Assembly (NCBI RefSeq): GCF_001642695.1
Contig: NZ_LWCC02000118.1
Span: 1-42,438 of the forward strand
Direction of reading: 5' to 3'
Source: Streptomyces chilikensis
GTDB taxonomy: Bacteria > Actinomycetota > Actinomycetes > Streptomycetales > Streptomycetaceae
DNA length: 42,438 nucleotides
The notes beneath the pieces were generated by a model. That model made no database searches, was not told the origin of the DNA, and saw only the letters and a program-made list of their open reading frames with translations. Positions 16,661-24,080 of the stretch are shown here, piece by piece. The translations under genes and the position numbers were made by a program. The stretch's first letter is position 1, and each line of letters begins with the position of its first letter.

Positions 16661-18531
16661 CCCGGCTCCCGGCCCAGCCCGGCCAGCAGCTCCCGGACCA
16701 CCTCGATGCCGCGCACCGTGAGCACCGACTCCGGGTGGAACTGCACGCCGGCGAACCCGGGCCCGCGCAGGGCGTGCACCTCGCCGTCCCGGGCCCGGCT
16801 CACCTCCACCGCGCGCCCGGCCAGCTCCGCCGCCGCGCGGTCGTCGCAGCGGGCGACGAAGCTGTTGTAGAAGCCGACCGTCTCCGGCCGCCCGAACAGG
16901 TCGACCGTGGTCTGCGCGCCCTGGTACGGCACCCGCTTGCGGACGATCTCCAGGCCCAGTTCGGCGGCGATCAGCTCGTGGCCCAGGCAGACGCCCAGCA
17001 CCCCGTGCCGGTGCCCCCGGAGCACCTCGGCCGTCAGGCCGCGCAGGAACCGCATCCGCGCGTCCGCCCCGTCGCCCGGGTCGCCCGGGCCGGGACCCAG
17101 CACCACCGGCCCCTCGTGGGCGAGCACCGCCCCGCGCAGCCCCGGCTCGTCGAAGCGGCGCACGGTGACCGTCAGGCCCAGCGCGCGCAGCAGGTGCGCG
17201 AGCATCGCGGTGAACGTGTCCTCGGCGTCCACCACCAGCGCGTGCCCGGTGAGCGCCGGGGCCTCGGCGGCGCCCTCGACGGGCCCCCGCATCCGCAGCC
17301 AGAACGGCGCCAGCTCCCCCCGCCGGGCGTCCAGCGCGGCCCGCACCCGCGGGTCGTCCGCCAGCCGGGGCGCCGCCCGCTCCTCACGCGGCCGGCCCGG
17401 GCGGACGCCCAGCGCCGCCAGGATCCCGGCCGCCTTGGCGTGGGTCTCGGCCACCTCGCCCGCCGGGTCGGAGCCGCGCACCAGCGTCGCCCCCACGTCC
17501 ACCCGCAGTCCGCCGTCCGCGCGGATGTGCGCGGTGCGGATCAGGATGGGGGAGTCCAGGGTCTGCGCGCCGCCCGCGTCCCGGCCCAGCAGCGCCAGCG
17601 CGCCCGCGTAGTAGCCGCGCCCCTGCGGCTCGTGCCGCTCGATCACCCGGCAGGCGTTCTGCACCGGGGAACCGGTCACCGTCGCCGCGAACATGGTCTC
17701 CCGCAGCACCTCGCGGGCGTCCAGCGTGGAACGGCCGCGCAGCTCGTACTCGGTGTGCGCCAGGTGCGCCATCTCCCGCAGCCTCGGCCCGACGACCACG
17801 CCGCCCATGTCGCCGACCGTGCACATCATCTTGAGCTCCTCGTCCACCACCATGGAGAGCTCCTCGGTCTCCTTGGCGTCGCCCAGGAACTCCAGCAGGT
17901 CCTCCGGGGTGGGCCCGCCGGCCGGGTAGCGGTAGGTGCCGCTGATCGGGTTCATCACCACGGCCTGCCCCGACATCCGCACGTGCACCTCCGGGCTCGC
18001 CCCCACCAGCGTGCGCTCCCCGGTGTGCACCACGTACGTCCAGTACGCGCCCCGCTCGCCCTCCAGCAGCCGCCGGAACAGGGCGAGGGCGTCGGCCGCG
18101 CCGAACCCGTCGATCCGGCCCCGGTAGGTGCGGCGGATCACGAAGTTGGCGCCCTCGCCGCGCCCGATCTCCTCCCGCAGCACCCGCTCCACGGTGGCCG
18201 CGTAGGAGGCGTCGTCCTGGTCGAAGCCGCCGTCCTCCACCCGCACCGGGTGCGCGGGAAGCTGCTCCAGGGCCTCGGCCAGCGGGATCTCGCAGGTCTC
18301 CTCGGGGCTCAGCGCCAGCAGCGGCGTGCCGTCGTCGCGGACGTCGAAGCCGCGCTCGCGGATCTGCCGGAACGGCACCAGGGCCAGCGCCCGGTCCGGG
18401 AGGTCGGCCAGCTTCTCGTACGCGGCGACCGGGCCGACCAGCAGTTCGACGAGGTCGTGGTCACGGCCGGGGGTGCGGCGGCGCAGCAGGGCGAACGGGC
18501 GTCCGTCGCCGGGCAGCAGCGAAAGGTCCAT
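16606..18531 (-). CDS. trpE: Anthranilate synthase, fused TrpE-TrpG
   Basis: The 641-residue protein joins both subunits of anthranilate synthase, the first step from chorismate to tryptophan. The N-terminal chorismate-using part has VVMNPISGTYRYPAGG, ETEELSMVVDEELKMMCTVGD, ATVTGSPVQNA and RGYYAGALALLG. After a linker near residue 430 the class I glutamine amidotransferase has GPGPGDPG, the nucleophile Cys515 in GVCLGHELIA, and the His-Glu pair in GVQFHPESVL. The whole resembles fused enzymes of Streptomyces (trpE(G)) and also PhzE, but the tryptophan leader peptide upstream argues for primary tryptophan metabolism. ATG 18531 is preceded by GGAGGAGC-type sequence. The 3' end overlaps the dehydrogenase gene by 55 bases. 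Confidence 0.85.
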   Translation of the reverse strand: MDLSLLPGDGRPFALLRRRTPGRDHDLVELLVGPVAAYEKLADLPDRALALVPFRQIRERGFDVRDDGTPLLALSPEETCEIPLAEALEQLPAHPVRVEDGGFDQDDASYAATVERVLREEIGRGEGANFVIRRTYRGRIDGFGAADALALFRRLLEGERGAYWTYVVHTGERTLVGASPEVHVRMSGQAVVMNPISGTYRYPAGGPTPEDLLEFLGDAKETEELSMVVDEELKMMCTVGDMGGVVVGPRLREMAHLAHTEYELRGRSTLDAREVLRETMFAATVTGSPVQNACRVIERHEPQGRGYYAGALALLGRDAGGAQTLDSPILIRTAHIRADGGLRVDVGATLVRGSDPAGEVAETHAKAAGILAALGVRPGRPREERAAPRLADDPRVRAALDARRGELAPFWLRMRGPVEGAAEAPALTGHALVVDAEDTFTAMLAHLLRALGLTVTVRRFDEPGLRGAVLAHEGPVVLGPGPGDPGDGADARMRFLRGLTAEVLRGHRHGVLGVCLGHELIAAELGLEIVRKRVPYQGAQTTVDLFGRPETVGFYNSFVARCDDRAAAELAGRAVEVSRARDGEVHALRGPGFAGVQFHPESVLTVRGIEVVRELLAGLGREPGQAAGLGTSTFSERRPAR

Positions 18532-18587
18532 GGCGGGTGCTCCTCCGTGGGAAGTGGTGGGGAGGAGCGGCCCGGTCGCGAGAACGC

Positions 18588-18614
18588 CGAAGGCCGCCCC
18601 TCGGGCGGCCTTCG
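18588..18614 (-). terminator. Attenuator hairpin of the trp leader
   Basis: Twelve bases at 18588-18599 are perfectly complementary to 18603-18614 with a three-base loop. It lies between the leader peptide stop and the trpE start, where a tryptophan-responsive terminator is expected. It is not followed by a long U run, as is common in Streptomyces. Confidence 0.75.
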
Positions 18615-18634
18615 CGAGTTCTGGATACGCGCAG

Positions 18635-18706
18635 TCAGTGGGCCGCCGAGGGAGCGGTCCACCACCAGTTGCGGTGCGTGAGCGTCTGGTGCGAGTGCGC
18701 GAACAT
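18635..18706 (-). CDS. trpL: trp leader peptide with three consecutive tryptophans
   Basis: The 24-codon frame encodes MFAHSHQTLTH followed by RNWWWTAPSAAH. Three adjacent Trp codons in a 23-residue peptide ahead of anthranilate synthase mark an attenuation leader. Ribosomes stalled at the Trp codons when tryptophan is scarce would prevent the downstream hairpin (18588-18614) from forming. On the minus strand TACTGT at 18719-18714 is a -10 seven bases before the ATG, so the leader itself is probably translated from a leaderless message. The frame is too short for normal gene callers. Confidence 0.88.
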   Translation of the reverse strand: MFAHSHQTLTHRNWWWTAPSAAH

Positions 18707-18713
18707 GCCGGGA

Positions 18714-18719
18714 ACAGTA
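18714..18719 (-). promoter_or_regulatory. -10 element of the trpL-trpE promoter
   Basis: TACTGT on the minus strand is spaced seven bases from the trpL ATG. It points to transcription starting at the A of that ATG. Confidence 0.5.
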
Positions 18720-18803
18720 CCGCACCGTGGCGGCGGGTGTACGGGGTCCGGATGGTCCGTCCCACACTTTGGGCTTTTCATCCGGTCCGAGGAAGGCACC
18801 CCT

Positions 18804-18809
18804 TACGCT
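18804..18809 (+). promoter_or_regulatory. -10 element of a leaderless DAHP synthase promoter
   Basis: TACGCT is followed by seven bases and the GTG at 18817. The only purine-rich stretch (GAGGAAGG near 18789) is over 20 bases from the start and is too far to act as a ribosome binding site. Confidence 0.45.
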
Positions 18810-18816
18810 TGCTGGC

Positions 18817-20169
18817 GTGACCGTGAACCTTGAGAGCCCCGCCGCCTTCGTGCCGACCTGGAGTGACCTGCCCGCTGCCCAGCAGCCGGAGTATCCCGAC
18901 CAGGACGCCCTGCGCAAGGTCGTCACGGAGCTTGCGAGCTACCCGCCCCTGGTCTTCGCCGGTGAGTGCGACCAGCTGAAGGCCCGGATGGCGGCCGTCG
19001 CCAAGGGGGACGCGTTCCTGCTCCAGGGCGGCGACTGCGCGGAGTCGTTCGACGGCGTGGGCGCCGAACAGATCCGCGCGAAGCTGAAGACGCTGCTCCA
19101 GATGGGCGCCGTCCTCACCTACGCCGCCTCCGTGCCGGTGGTGAAGGTCGGCCGCATCGCCGGGCAGTACTCCAAGCCGCGCTCCAAGCCGACGGAGACC
19201 CGCGACGGGGTGACCCTGCCGGTGTACCGCGGCGACTCGGTGAACGGCTTCGAGTTCACCGAGGAGTCCCGGATCCCCGACCCGGAGCGGCTGAAGCGGA
19301 TGTACCACGCCTCCGCCTCCACGCTGAACCTGGTGCGCGCCTTCACCACCGGCGGCTACGCCGACCTGCGGCAGGTGCACGCCTGGAACCAGGACTTCGT
19401 GAGGTCGTCCCCGTCCGGCCAGCGCTACGAGCAGCTCGCCCGGGAGATCGACAACGCCCTGAACTTCATGCACGCCTGCGGCACGGACCCCGAGGAGTTC
19501 AAGACCGTCGAGTTCTACGCCTCCCACGAGGCGCTGCTGCTCGACTACGAGACCGCCCTCACCCGGGTGGACTCCCGCACCGGCAAGCTCTACGACGTCT
19601 CCGGGCACATGGTCTGGATCGGCGAGCGGACCCGGCAGATGGACCACGCGCACATCGAGTTCGCCTCGAAGGTCCAGAACCCGATCGGCATCAAGCTCGG
19701 CCCCACCACCACCGCGGAGGACGCGCTCCAGTACATCGAGCGCCTCGACCCGGACCGCGAGCCGGGCCGGCTGACCTTCATCGTCCGGATGGGCGCCGAC
19801 AAGGTCCGCGACAAGCTCCCCGAGCTGGTGGAGAAGGTCACCGCCTCCGGCGCGACGGTCGCCTGGGTGACCGACCCGATGCACGGCAACACCTTCGAGG
19901 CGGCCTCCGGCCACAAGACCCGCCGCTTCGACGACGTGCTCGACGAGGTCAAGGGCTTCTTCGAGGTCCACAAGGAGCTCGGCACCCACCCCGGCGGCAT
20001 CCACGTGGAGCTGACCGGCGACGACGTCACCGAGTGCGTGGGCGGCGGCGACGAGATCTTCGTCGACGACCTGCACCAGCGCTACGAGACCGCCTGCGAC
20101 CCGCGGCTCAACCGCAGCCAGTCGCTGGACCTGGCGTTCCTGGTGGCGGAGATGTACCGCTCGCAGTGA
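18817..20169 (+). CDS. aroH: Class II 3-deoxy-7-phosphoheptulonate (DAHP) synthase
   Basis: The 450-residue enzyme condenses phosphoenolpyruvate and erythrose-4-phosphate in the first shikimate step. Class II (plant and actinobacterial) features are LQGGDCAESFDG near 70, the metal Cys in that block, KVGRIAGQYSKPRS, YRGDSVNGFEF, EFYASHEALLLDYE, WIGERTR, GIKLGPTTT, DPMHGNTFEA, HPGGIHVELTGDDVTEC and YETACDPRLN. The length matches the class. The gene is divergent from the trp leader and anthranilate synthase, so aromatic precursor supply and tryptophan synthesis share a promoter region. A TACGCT -10 seven bases before the GTG suggests leaderless translation. The symbol aroH follows S. coelicolor usage from memory. 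Confidence 0.92.
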   Translation: MTVNLESPAAFVPTWSDLPAAQQPEYPDQDALRKVVTELASYPPLVFAGECDQLKARMAAVAKGDAFLLQGGDCAESFDGVGAEQIRAKLKTLLQMGAVLTYAASVPVVKVGRIAGQYSKPRSKPTETRDGVTLPVYRGDSVNGFEFTEESRIPDPERLKRMYHASASTLNLVRAFTTGGYADLRQVHAWNQDFVRSSPSGQRYEQLAREIDNALNFMHACGTDPEEFKTVEFYASHEALLLDYETALTRVDSRTGKLYDVSGHMVWIGERTRQMDHAHIEFASKVQNPIGIKLGPTTTAEDALQYIERLDPDREPGRLTFIVRMGADKVRDKLPELVEKVTASGATVAWVTDPMHGNTFEAASGHKTRRFDDVLDEVKGFFEVHKELGTHPGGIHVELTGDDVTECVGGGDEIFVDDLHQRYETACDPRLNRSQSLDLAFLVAEMYRSQ

Positions 20170-20234
20170 CCTTGACCTGCTGAGGCGGGTGCCGGGCACG
20201 GCCCGGGGACGGACCTGGGGGCGAACCCGGGGAT

Positions 20235-20263
20235 GGGGCGCGGATCACAGGGATCCGCGCCCC
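20235..20263 (+). terminator. Terminator after DAHP synthase
   Basis: A perfect 12-bp stem, 20235-20246 paired with 20252-20263, with loop ACAGG, lies 65 bases after the stop. It is followed by GTCCGTCTTTCC, moderately T-rich for this genome. Confidence 0.8.
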
Positions 20264-20297
20264 GTCCGTCTTTCCGGGCACCGCCGGGTGGGTTAGG

Positions 20298-20316
20298 TTA
20301 GGTTTGCCTCACCAAA
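20298..20316 (+). promoter_or_regulatory. Iron box (DmdR/IdeR operator) upstream of bfd
   Basis: The 19 bases TTAGGTTTGCCTCACCAAA match the remembered DmdR/IdeR consensus TTAGGTTAGGCTCACCTAA at 16 positions. An extra TTAGG half lies directly upstream at 20293-20297. This places the ferredoxin gene under iron-dependent repression. Confidence 0.75.
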
Positions 20317-20380
20317 CGGAACCCGCGGTTCCGGAAGAGGCCTGTTCGAGCGGGCGGACCCAGGACCGGGGTGAACCTTC

Positions 20381-20662
20381 GTGTACGTGTGCAGCTGCTT
20401 CGGCGTGACCGAGGAGCAGGTGAGGCGCCACGCGGAGGCCGGTGCGTGCACCCCCCGGCAGGTCGCCTCCGCCTGCAAGGCCGGCACCGACTGCGGCGGC
20501 TGCGTCCGGCGGATCCAGGCCATCCTCGGCCGGGGCGCCTGCCCCCGCCGCGAACTGATCGACCAGGGCCGCCCCGCCGAGGCGCTGGTCCTCCCCGCCG
20601 ACGGCGCCCAGCCCGTGCCCGGCCCCTCCGCGGCCCCACGCGCCTACCCCGAGGCCGCCTGA
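20381..20662 (+). CDS. bfd: Bacterioferritin-associated ferredoxin (Bfd)-like (2Fe-2S) protein
   Basis: The 93-residue protein begins MYVCSCFGVTEEQV and has C-x-C (4, 6) and DCGGC (Cys38, Cys41), the four [2Fe-2S] ligands of Bfd. Bfd donates electrons to bacterioferritin so that stored ferric iron is released. The Bfd fold ends near residue 60; the remaining 30 residues are Ala/Pro-rich and not conserved. The GTG at 20381 is fixed by the conserved N-terminus. An iron box 65 bases upstream indicates induction under iron limitation, and bfr is convergent immediately downstream. Confidence 0.85.
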   Translation: MYVCSCFGVTEEQVRRHAEAGACTPRQVASACKAGTDCGGCVRRIQAILGRGACPRRELIDQGRPAEALVLPADGAQPVPGPSAAPRAYPEAA

Positions 20663-20725
20663 GCGCTCCCGGGCGCCCGCCTGGCTCTCCCCGGGTGCCC
20701 GCCCGGAGGCGTGCCGTCCAGAGGC

Positions 20726-20765
20726 GTGCCCGCAATTCCCTGCCACGGCATGCGTTTGCGGGCAC
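20726..20765. terminator. Bidirectional hairpin between bfd and bfr
   Basis: GTGCCCGCAA (20726-20735) pairs with TTGCGGGCAC (20756-20765), and the loop holds a nested TGCC-AC-GGCA. It lies in the 121-base convergent spacer and should stop transcripts from both sides. Confidence 0.65.
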
Positions 20766-20783
20766 ACCGGCCACGGAGAGCGC

Positions 20784-21281
20784 TCAGCCCACCTGCTGGG
20801 AGTCCGGCTGGGTCTGCTCGATCACCGTCGAGATGTACAGCGACTCGCCCAGCTTCTCGATCAGCTCCAGCTGGGTGTCCAGGTAGTCGATGTGGTGCTC
20901 CTCGTCGGCGAGGATCGCCTCGAAGATGTTGGCCGAGGTGATGTCGTTCTTCGCCCGCATCACCTCGACGCCGCGCCGCAGCCGGTCGATCGCCTCCACC
21001 TCCACCTGCTTGTCCGCCTCGAACATCTCGGTGAGGCTCTGCCCCACGCGGACGTGGAAGAGCCGCTGGTAGTTCGGCAGGCCGTCCAGCATCAGGATGC
21101 GCTCGGTGAGCACCTCCGCGTGCCGCATCTCGTCGAAGGACTCCGCGCGGGTGTACCGGGCCAGCTTGGTCCAGCCCTTGTGGTCCTGGATCTTGGAGTG
21201 CAGGAAGTACTGGTTGATCGCCGTCAGCTCGGCGGTCAGCTGCTCGTTGAGGAACTCGATGACCTCGGGGTCGCCCTGCAT
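20784..21281 (-). CDS. bfr: Bacterioferritin
   Basis: The 165-residue subunit has the usual Bfr length. It shows the ferroxidase ligands Glu18 in EQLTAELTAINQY, Glu51 and His54 in FDEMRHAE, Glu94, and Glu127/His130 in DEEHHIDYL. Met52 is the expected haem ligand. Twenty-four subunits form a shell that oxidises and stores iron. ATG 21281 follows GAAGGAC. The partner bfd is convergent. No iron box is seen upstream of bfr; a 16-bp palindrome lies at 21380-21395 in the divergent spacer. Confidence 0.93.
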   Translation of the reverse strand: MQGDPEVIEFLNEQLTAELTAINQYFLHSKIQDHKGWTKLARYTRAESFDEMRHAEVLTERILMLDGLPNYQRLFHVRVGQSLTEMFEADKQVEVEAIDRLRRGVEVMRAKNDITSANIFEAILADEEHHIDYLDTQLELIEKLGESLYISTVIEQTQPDSQQVG

Positions 21282-21379
21282 GCGGCGGGTCCTTCCAGGC
21301 GTGGATCGGATGCGACGGGTGCTGCGCCGCGTGACTGCTGCTGCGCCCGCATGATGACAACCAGCCGTCGCCGCGTCCA

Positions 21380-21395
21380 GTAAGTTCACACTTAC
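21380..21395. promoter_or_regulatory. 16-bp palindrome in the bfr divergent promoter region
   Basis: GTAAGT-TCAC-ACTTAC has perfect 6-bp arms. It is about 100 bases upstream of bfr and 69 bases upstream of the sulfite-oxidase-like gene, so it may be an operator for either. Confidence 0.4.
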
Positions 21396-21463
21396 CCGCC
21401 TTGTTCCTTTTCTCCCCTCGCTCGGCCGAGGCGGTTCCTCCGGCTCGCGGAGGGTCTGTCAGG

Positions 21464-22114
21464 ATGGGTGACATGGGTGACATGGGTCAGCCGGAGGAAC
21501 ACGCGTCCGGGGAAGCGGCACAGCCGGGACTTCCCCCCGGACAGCGCCTGCAGCGCGGCTGGCCGGTGACCCACTACGGGCCGGTGCCACGGTTCCGGCC
21601 GGAGCGGTGGGAGTTCCAGGTCTTCGGCGCCACCGCCGACGGCCGCAAGCACTCCTGGAACCACACCGAGTTCGGCGCCCTGCCGCGCAGCACGGTCGTC
21701 GCCGACCTGCACTGCGTCACCCGGTTCAGCATGCTGGGCGCCGAGTGGAGCGGCGTGCCCGCCCGGTTCGTCCTGGAGGCCGTGCCGCCCGCGCCGGACG
21801 TCACCCACGTGATGGTCTGGGCCGAGTACGGCTACAGCTCCAACATGCGGCTGTCGGACTTCGCCGCCGAGCACACCATCTTCGCCACCCACAAGGACGG
21901 CGAGCTCCTCACCGCCGAGCACGGCTTCCCGCTGCGGCTGATCGTGCCCCACCTGTACGCCTGGAAGGGCCCCAAGTGGGTCCGCGCCGTCGAGTACATG
22001 ACGGCGGACCGGCGCGGCTTCTGGGAGGAGCGGGGCTACCACAACGTCGGGGACCCCTGGACGGAGCAGCGTTACTCCTACCAGGAGCAGCCGGGCGAAG
22101 GGCCCGACCTGTAG
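21464..22114 (+). CDS. Sulfite-oxidase-like molybdopterin oxidoreductase
   Basis: The 216-residue protein resembles the molybdopterin domain of the sulfite oxidase/YedY family. It shows GWPVTHYGPVPRFRPERWEFQVFG, HCVTRFSMLGAEWSGVP with Cys84 as the probable molybdenum ligand, YGYSSNMRL, and the C-terminal LIVPHLYAWKGPKWVRAVEYM. It lacks the twin-arginine signal of YedY and so looks cytoplasmic. The electron acceptor and substrate are unknown. Three in-frame ATGs occur at 21464, 21473 and 21482 in a 9-bp tandem repeat. The first is chosen because GGAGGG ends nine bases before it. Confidence 0.75.
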   Translation: MGDMGDMGQPEEHASGEAAQPGLPPGQRLQRGWPVTHYGPVPRFRPERWEFQVFGATADGRKHSWNHTEFGALPRSTVVADLHCVTRFSMLGAEWSGVPARFVLEAVPPAPDVTHVMVWAEYGYSSNMRLSDFAAEHTIFATHKDGELLTAEHGFPLRLIVPHLYAWKGPKWVRAVEYMTADRRGFWEERGYHNVGDPWTEQRYSYQEQPGEGPDL

Positions 22115-22129
22115 GGCTGTAGGGCTGCC

Positions 22130-23005
22130 TTACGGTTGCTGCTGCTCCCGCAGCTTCTTCAGCCGCTCCACATCGGCCGCATGGCCCTCCTTGCCGCCGG
22201 GCGTCTCGATCACCAGCGGCACGCCCTCGGTGGCCGGGTGGCGCAGCAGCTCCCGGAACGGGTCCTCGCCGATGTGACCCTCGCCGATGTTGGCGTGCCG
22301 GTCCTTGTGCGCGCCGACGACGTCCTTGGAGTCATTGGCGTGGATCAGCTTCAGCCGGCCCGGGCCGACCGTCGCCACCAGCTCGTCGAGCGTCTGCCGC
22401 ATGCCGTGCGGGCCGGTCAGGTCGTGCCCGGCGGCGAAGATGTGGCAGGTGTCCAGGCAGATCCCCAGCTTGGGGTGGGAGTCCAGGGCCTCGAAGTACG
22501 GCCCGAAGTCCTCGGCGCGGGAGCAGAGCGAGAAGCCCTGCCCGGCGGTCGACTCGATCAGCAGGAACGGGTCGTCGTCGTGGGTCAGCTCCTCCAGCAG
22601 CGGCAGCATGTGCTCCCGGACCTGCTTCAGCGCGACCGACCGCTCCCGGCCGCCGGTGGCGCTGCCGGTGTGCACCACGACGCCGAGGGCGCCGATCTCA
22701 CGGCCCCGGCGCAGGGAGTGCCGCAGCGAGTCCACGGAGCGCTCCACGGTGGCCTCGGTGTGCGAGCCGAAGTTGATCAGGTACGGGGCGTGCACGTAGG
22801 CCGGTATCGCCTCCCGCGCGCAGGCCTCGCGGAACGCCTCGTCCTGGGCCGGGTTCCCGGTGGGCGTGGCCCAGCCGCGGGGGTTCGCGACGAAGACCTG
22901 CACGGTCTCGGCGCCGAGCTCACGGGCGTAGGAGAGGCCGACGGTGCTGAGGCCGCCGGCGACGGGAACGTGCCCGCCGACGGGGTTGCGGAGCGAGAGG
23001 TTCAC
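22130..23005 (-). CDS. nfo: Deoxyribonuclease IV (apurinic/apyrimidinic endonuclease, Nfo)
   Basis: The 291-residue TIM-barrel enzyme has the endonuclease IV metal-binding segments: GGHVPVAGGLS at the start, YVHAPYLINFGS, VVVHTGSATG, LLIESTAGQG, ICLDTCHIFAAGHD, LIHANDSKDVVGAHKDRHANIGEGHIG and PLVIETPGG. It cleaves 5' to abasic sites and uses three zinc ions. Start GTG 23005 is used because it gives MNLSLRNPVGGHV; an ATG four bases upstream is out of frame. It is the last clearly core gene before the accessory zone. The convergent oxidoreductase gene ends 15 bases away. Confidence 0.9.
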   Translation of the reverse strand: MNLSLRNPVGGHVPVAGGLSTVGLSYARELGAETVQVFVANPRGWATPTGNPAQDEAFREACAREAIPAYVHAPYLINFGSHTEATVERSVDSLRHSLRRGREIGALGVVVHTGSATGGRERSVALKQVREHMLPLLEELTHDDDPFLLIESTAGQGFSLCSRAEDFGPYFEALDSHPKLGICLDTCHIFAAGHDLTGPHGMRQTLDELVATVGPGRLKLIHANDSKDVVGAHKDRHANIGEGHIGEDPFRELLRHPATEGVPLVIETPGGKEGHAADVERLKKLREQQQP

Positions 23006-23070
23006 CCATCCAGGGTGCCATGGCGGCGGCCGCGCCCATCCGGTCGCCCCTGTTCCTGTGGCCCTCCTGC

Positions 23071-23424
23071 TCAGTCCGTCGCCCTGGGATGGCCGATCCC
23101 GGCGTAGGTGATCCAGCAGGTGCGGTGTTCATCGTCGATGAGGTACCAGATGCGCCCCGAGCCCGTGATCTCGTACTGCCATTGCTCGAGCGCCACACCC
23201 TTGAAGCGCACCGTGGCCAGATCCCGCTTCAAGCGGTGATGGCGTGTGGTGGCAGGCCGCGCACGCGGCTCGGTGGTGAGTACGTACCAGACGGTACGAG
23301 CGTTGCCGGGCGCTTGCTTGCACAGGATTTCCCAGCCGGCGGCAGCATCGTTGTTCTCGAAGCGTAGAGCCCACTCCGCGCTGCTGGGCGGCGGTGCTGC
23401 TCGGTCCCCCCGACGTGGACTCAC
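23071..23424 (-). CDS. RelE/ParE-like toxin of a type II toxin-antitoxin pair
   Basis: The 117-residue basic protein has a central pattern typical of small actinobacterial RelE/ParE-fold toxins: WYVLTTEPRARPATTRHHRLKRDL, then LEQWQYEITGSGRIWYLIDDEHRTCWITYAGIGHP. Such toxins act on mRNA at the ribosome or on gyrase; the sequence does not settle which. Its GTG start overlaps the upstream antitoxin stop in GTGA, so the two are coupled. Similar two-gene units are common in Streptomyces and Mycobacterium accessory DNA. Confidence 0.68.
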   Translation of the reverse strand: MSPRRGDRAAPPPSSAEWALRFENNDAAAGWEILCKQAPGNARTVWYVLTTEPRARPATTRHHRLKRDLATVRFKGVALEQWQYEITGSGRIWYLIDDEHRTCWITYAGIGHPRATD

Positions 23425-23921
23425 CGTGCGTCTTCCGAGCCCGCTTCAGGTTCCGACGGAAAGGTCACCGGGCCCGCGTCGCCGCCCCGATCGCGAGTCA
23501 GTTCCGACAACAGGTGGGGGTCGGCGTAGATCTCTGCGGTATGCCGCCACTCGGCAAGAACCTGGGCCACCGGTGCCACGGTGTCCAGGCCCCGGCTGGC
23601 GACGGCCACATCCGTCAGTTCCTCGAGCATCTCGGTGTCCGAGCCTTCCGGCAGAAAGCGCAGCCAAGGCAGCACGCGGGGCAGGGCACGCCTTATGGCC
23701 GACGTGCCGCCCTCGTCGTCCCGCAGCATCTCGGCGAGAAGTGTGGCGGTGAAGTCCACCACCTCGGCCTCACCGTTCAGCCGGTCGGCGCGCATCAGGA
23801 CGAGGTCATCGGCGTCCCGCCGCCGCAAACGCACCGCCCGCACCGAGCGAAGCCGCTCGGCCGTGTCGGCTGGGCTGCGCAACAACTCGGTGAAGGCCAC
23901 CTCAGGCATCGGAGCGTTCAT
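23421..23921 (-). CDS. Antitoxin partner of the RelE/ParE-like toxin
   Basis: The 166-residue acidic protein precedes the toxin in the same operon. It begins MNAPMPEVAFTELLRSPADTAERLRSVRAVRLRRRDADDLVL, a Phd-like N-terminal pattern in which the short basic segment could bind DNA. The longer helical part has WRHTAEIYADPHLLSEL near the C-terminus, probably to cover the toxin. It is longer than classical Phd antitoxins but matches actinobacterial relatives in my memory. Start ATG 23921 lies directly after a perfect inverted repeat that contains a TACCGT -10, so autoregulation of a leaderless message is likely. Confidence 0.62.
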   Translation of the reverse strand: MNAPMPEVAFTELLRSPADTAERLRSVRAVRLRRRDADDLVLMRADRLNGEAEVVDFTATLLAEMLRDDEGGTSAIRRALPRVLPWLRFLPEGSDTEMLEELTDVAVASRGLDTVAPVAQVLAEWRHTAEIYADPHLLSELTRDRGGDAGPVTFPSEPEAGSEDAR

Positions 23922-23943
23922 ACATCAACGGTAGTGTTGATGT
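23922..23943 (-). promoter_or_regulatory. Autoregulatory palindrome and -10 of the toxin-antitoxin operon
   Basis: ACATCAAC (23922-23929) and GTTGATGT (23936-23943) are perfect 8-bp arms separated by six bases. On the minus strand the central TACCGT (23933-23928) is a -10 six bases before the antitoxin ATG. Binding at the palindrome would block the promoter directly. Confidence 0.65.
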
Positions 23944-24080
23944 CGCGTGGCGTCCAGTCTGTCCCGTTCACCCCTTGTCGGGTCACCTCGACCACAACGT
24001 GCCCTGACGGGGTTGCGTTGCGGTAAAACCGGCCAGGGGCCGACGGCGGCCGCCATGCCTTTGCTGCTGTCCCCGTGCCG

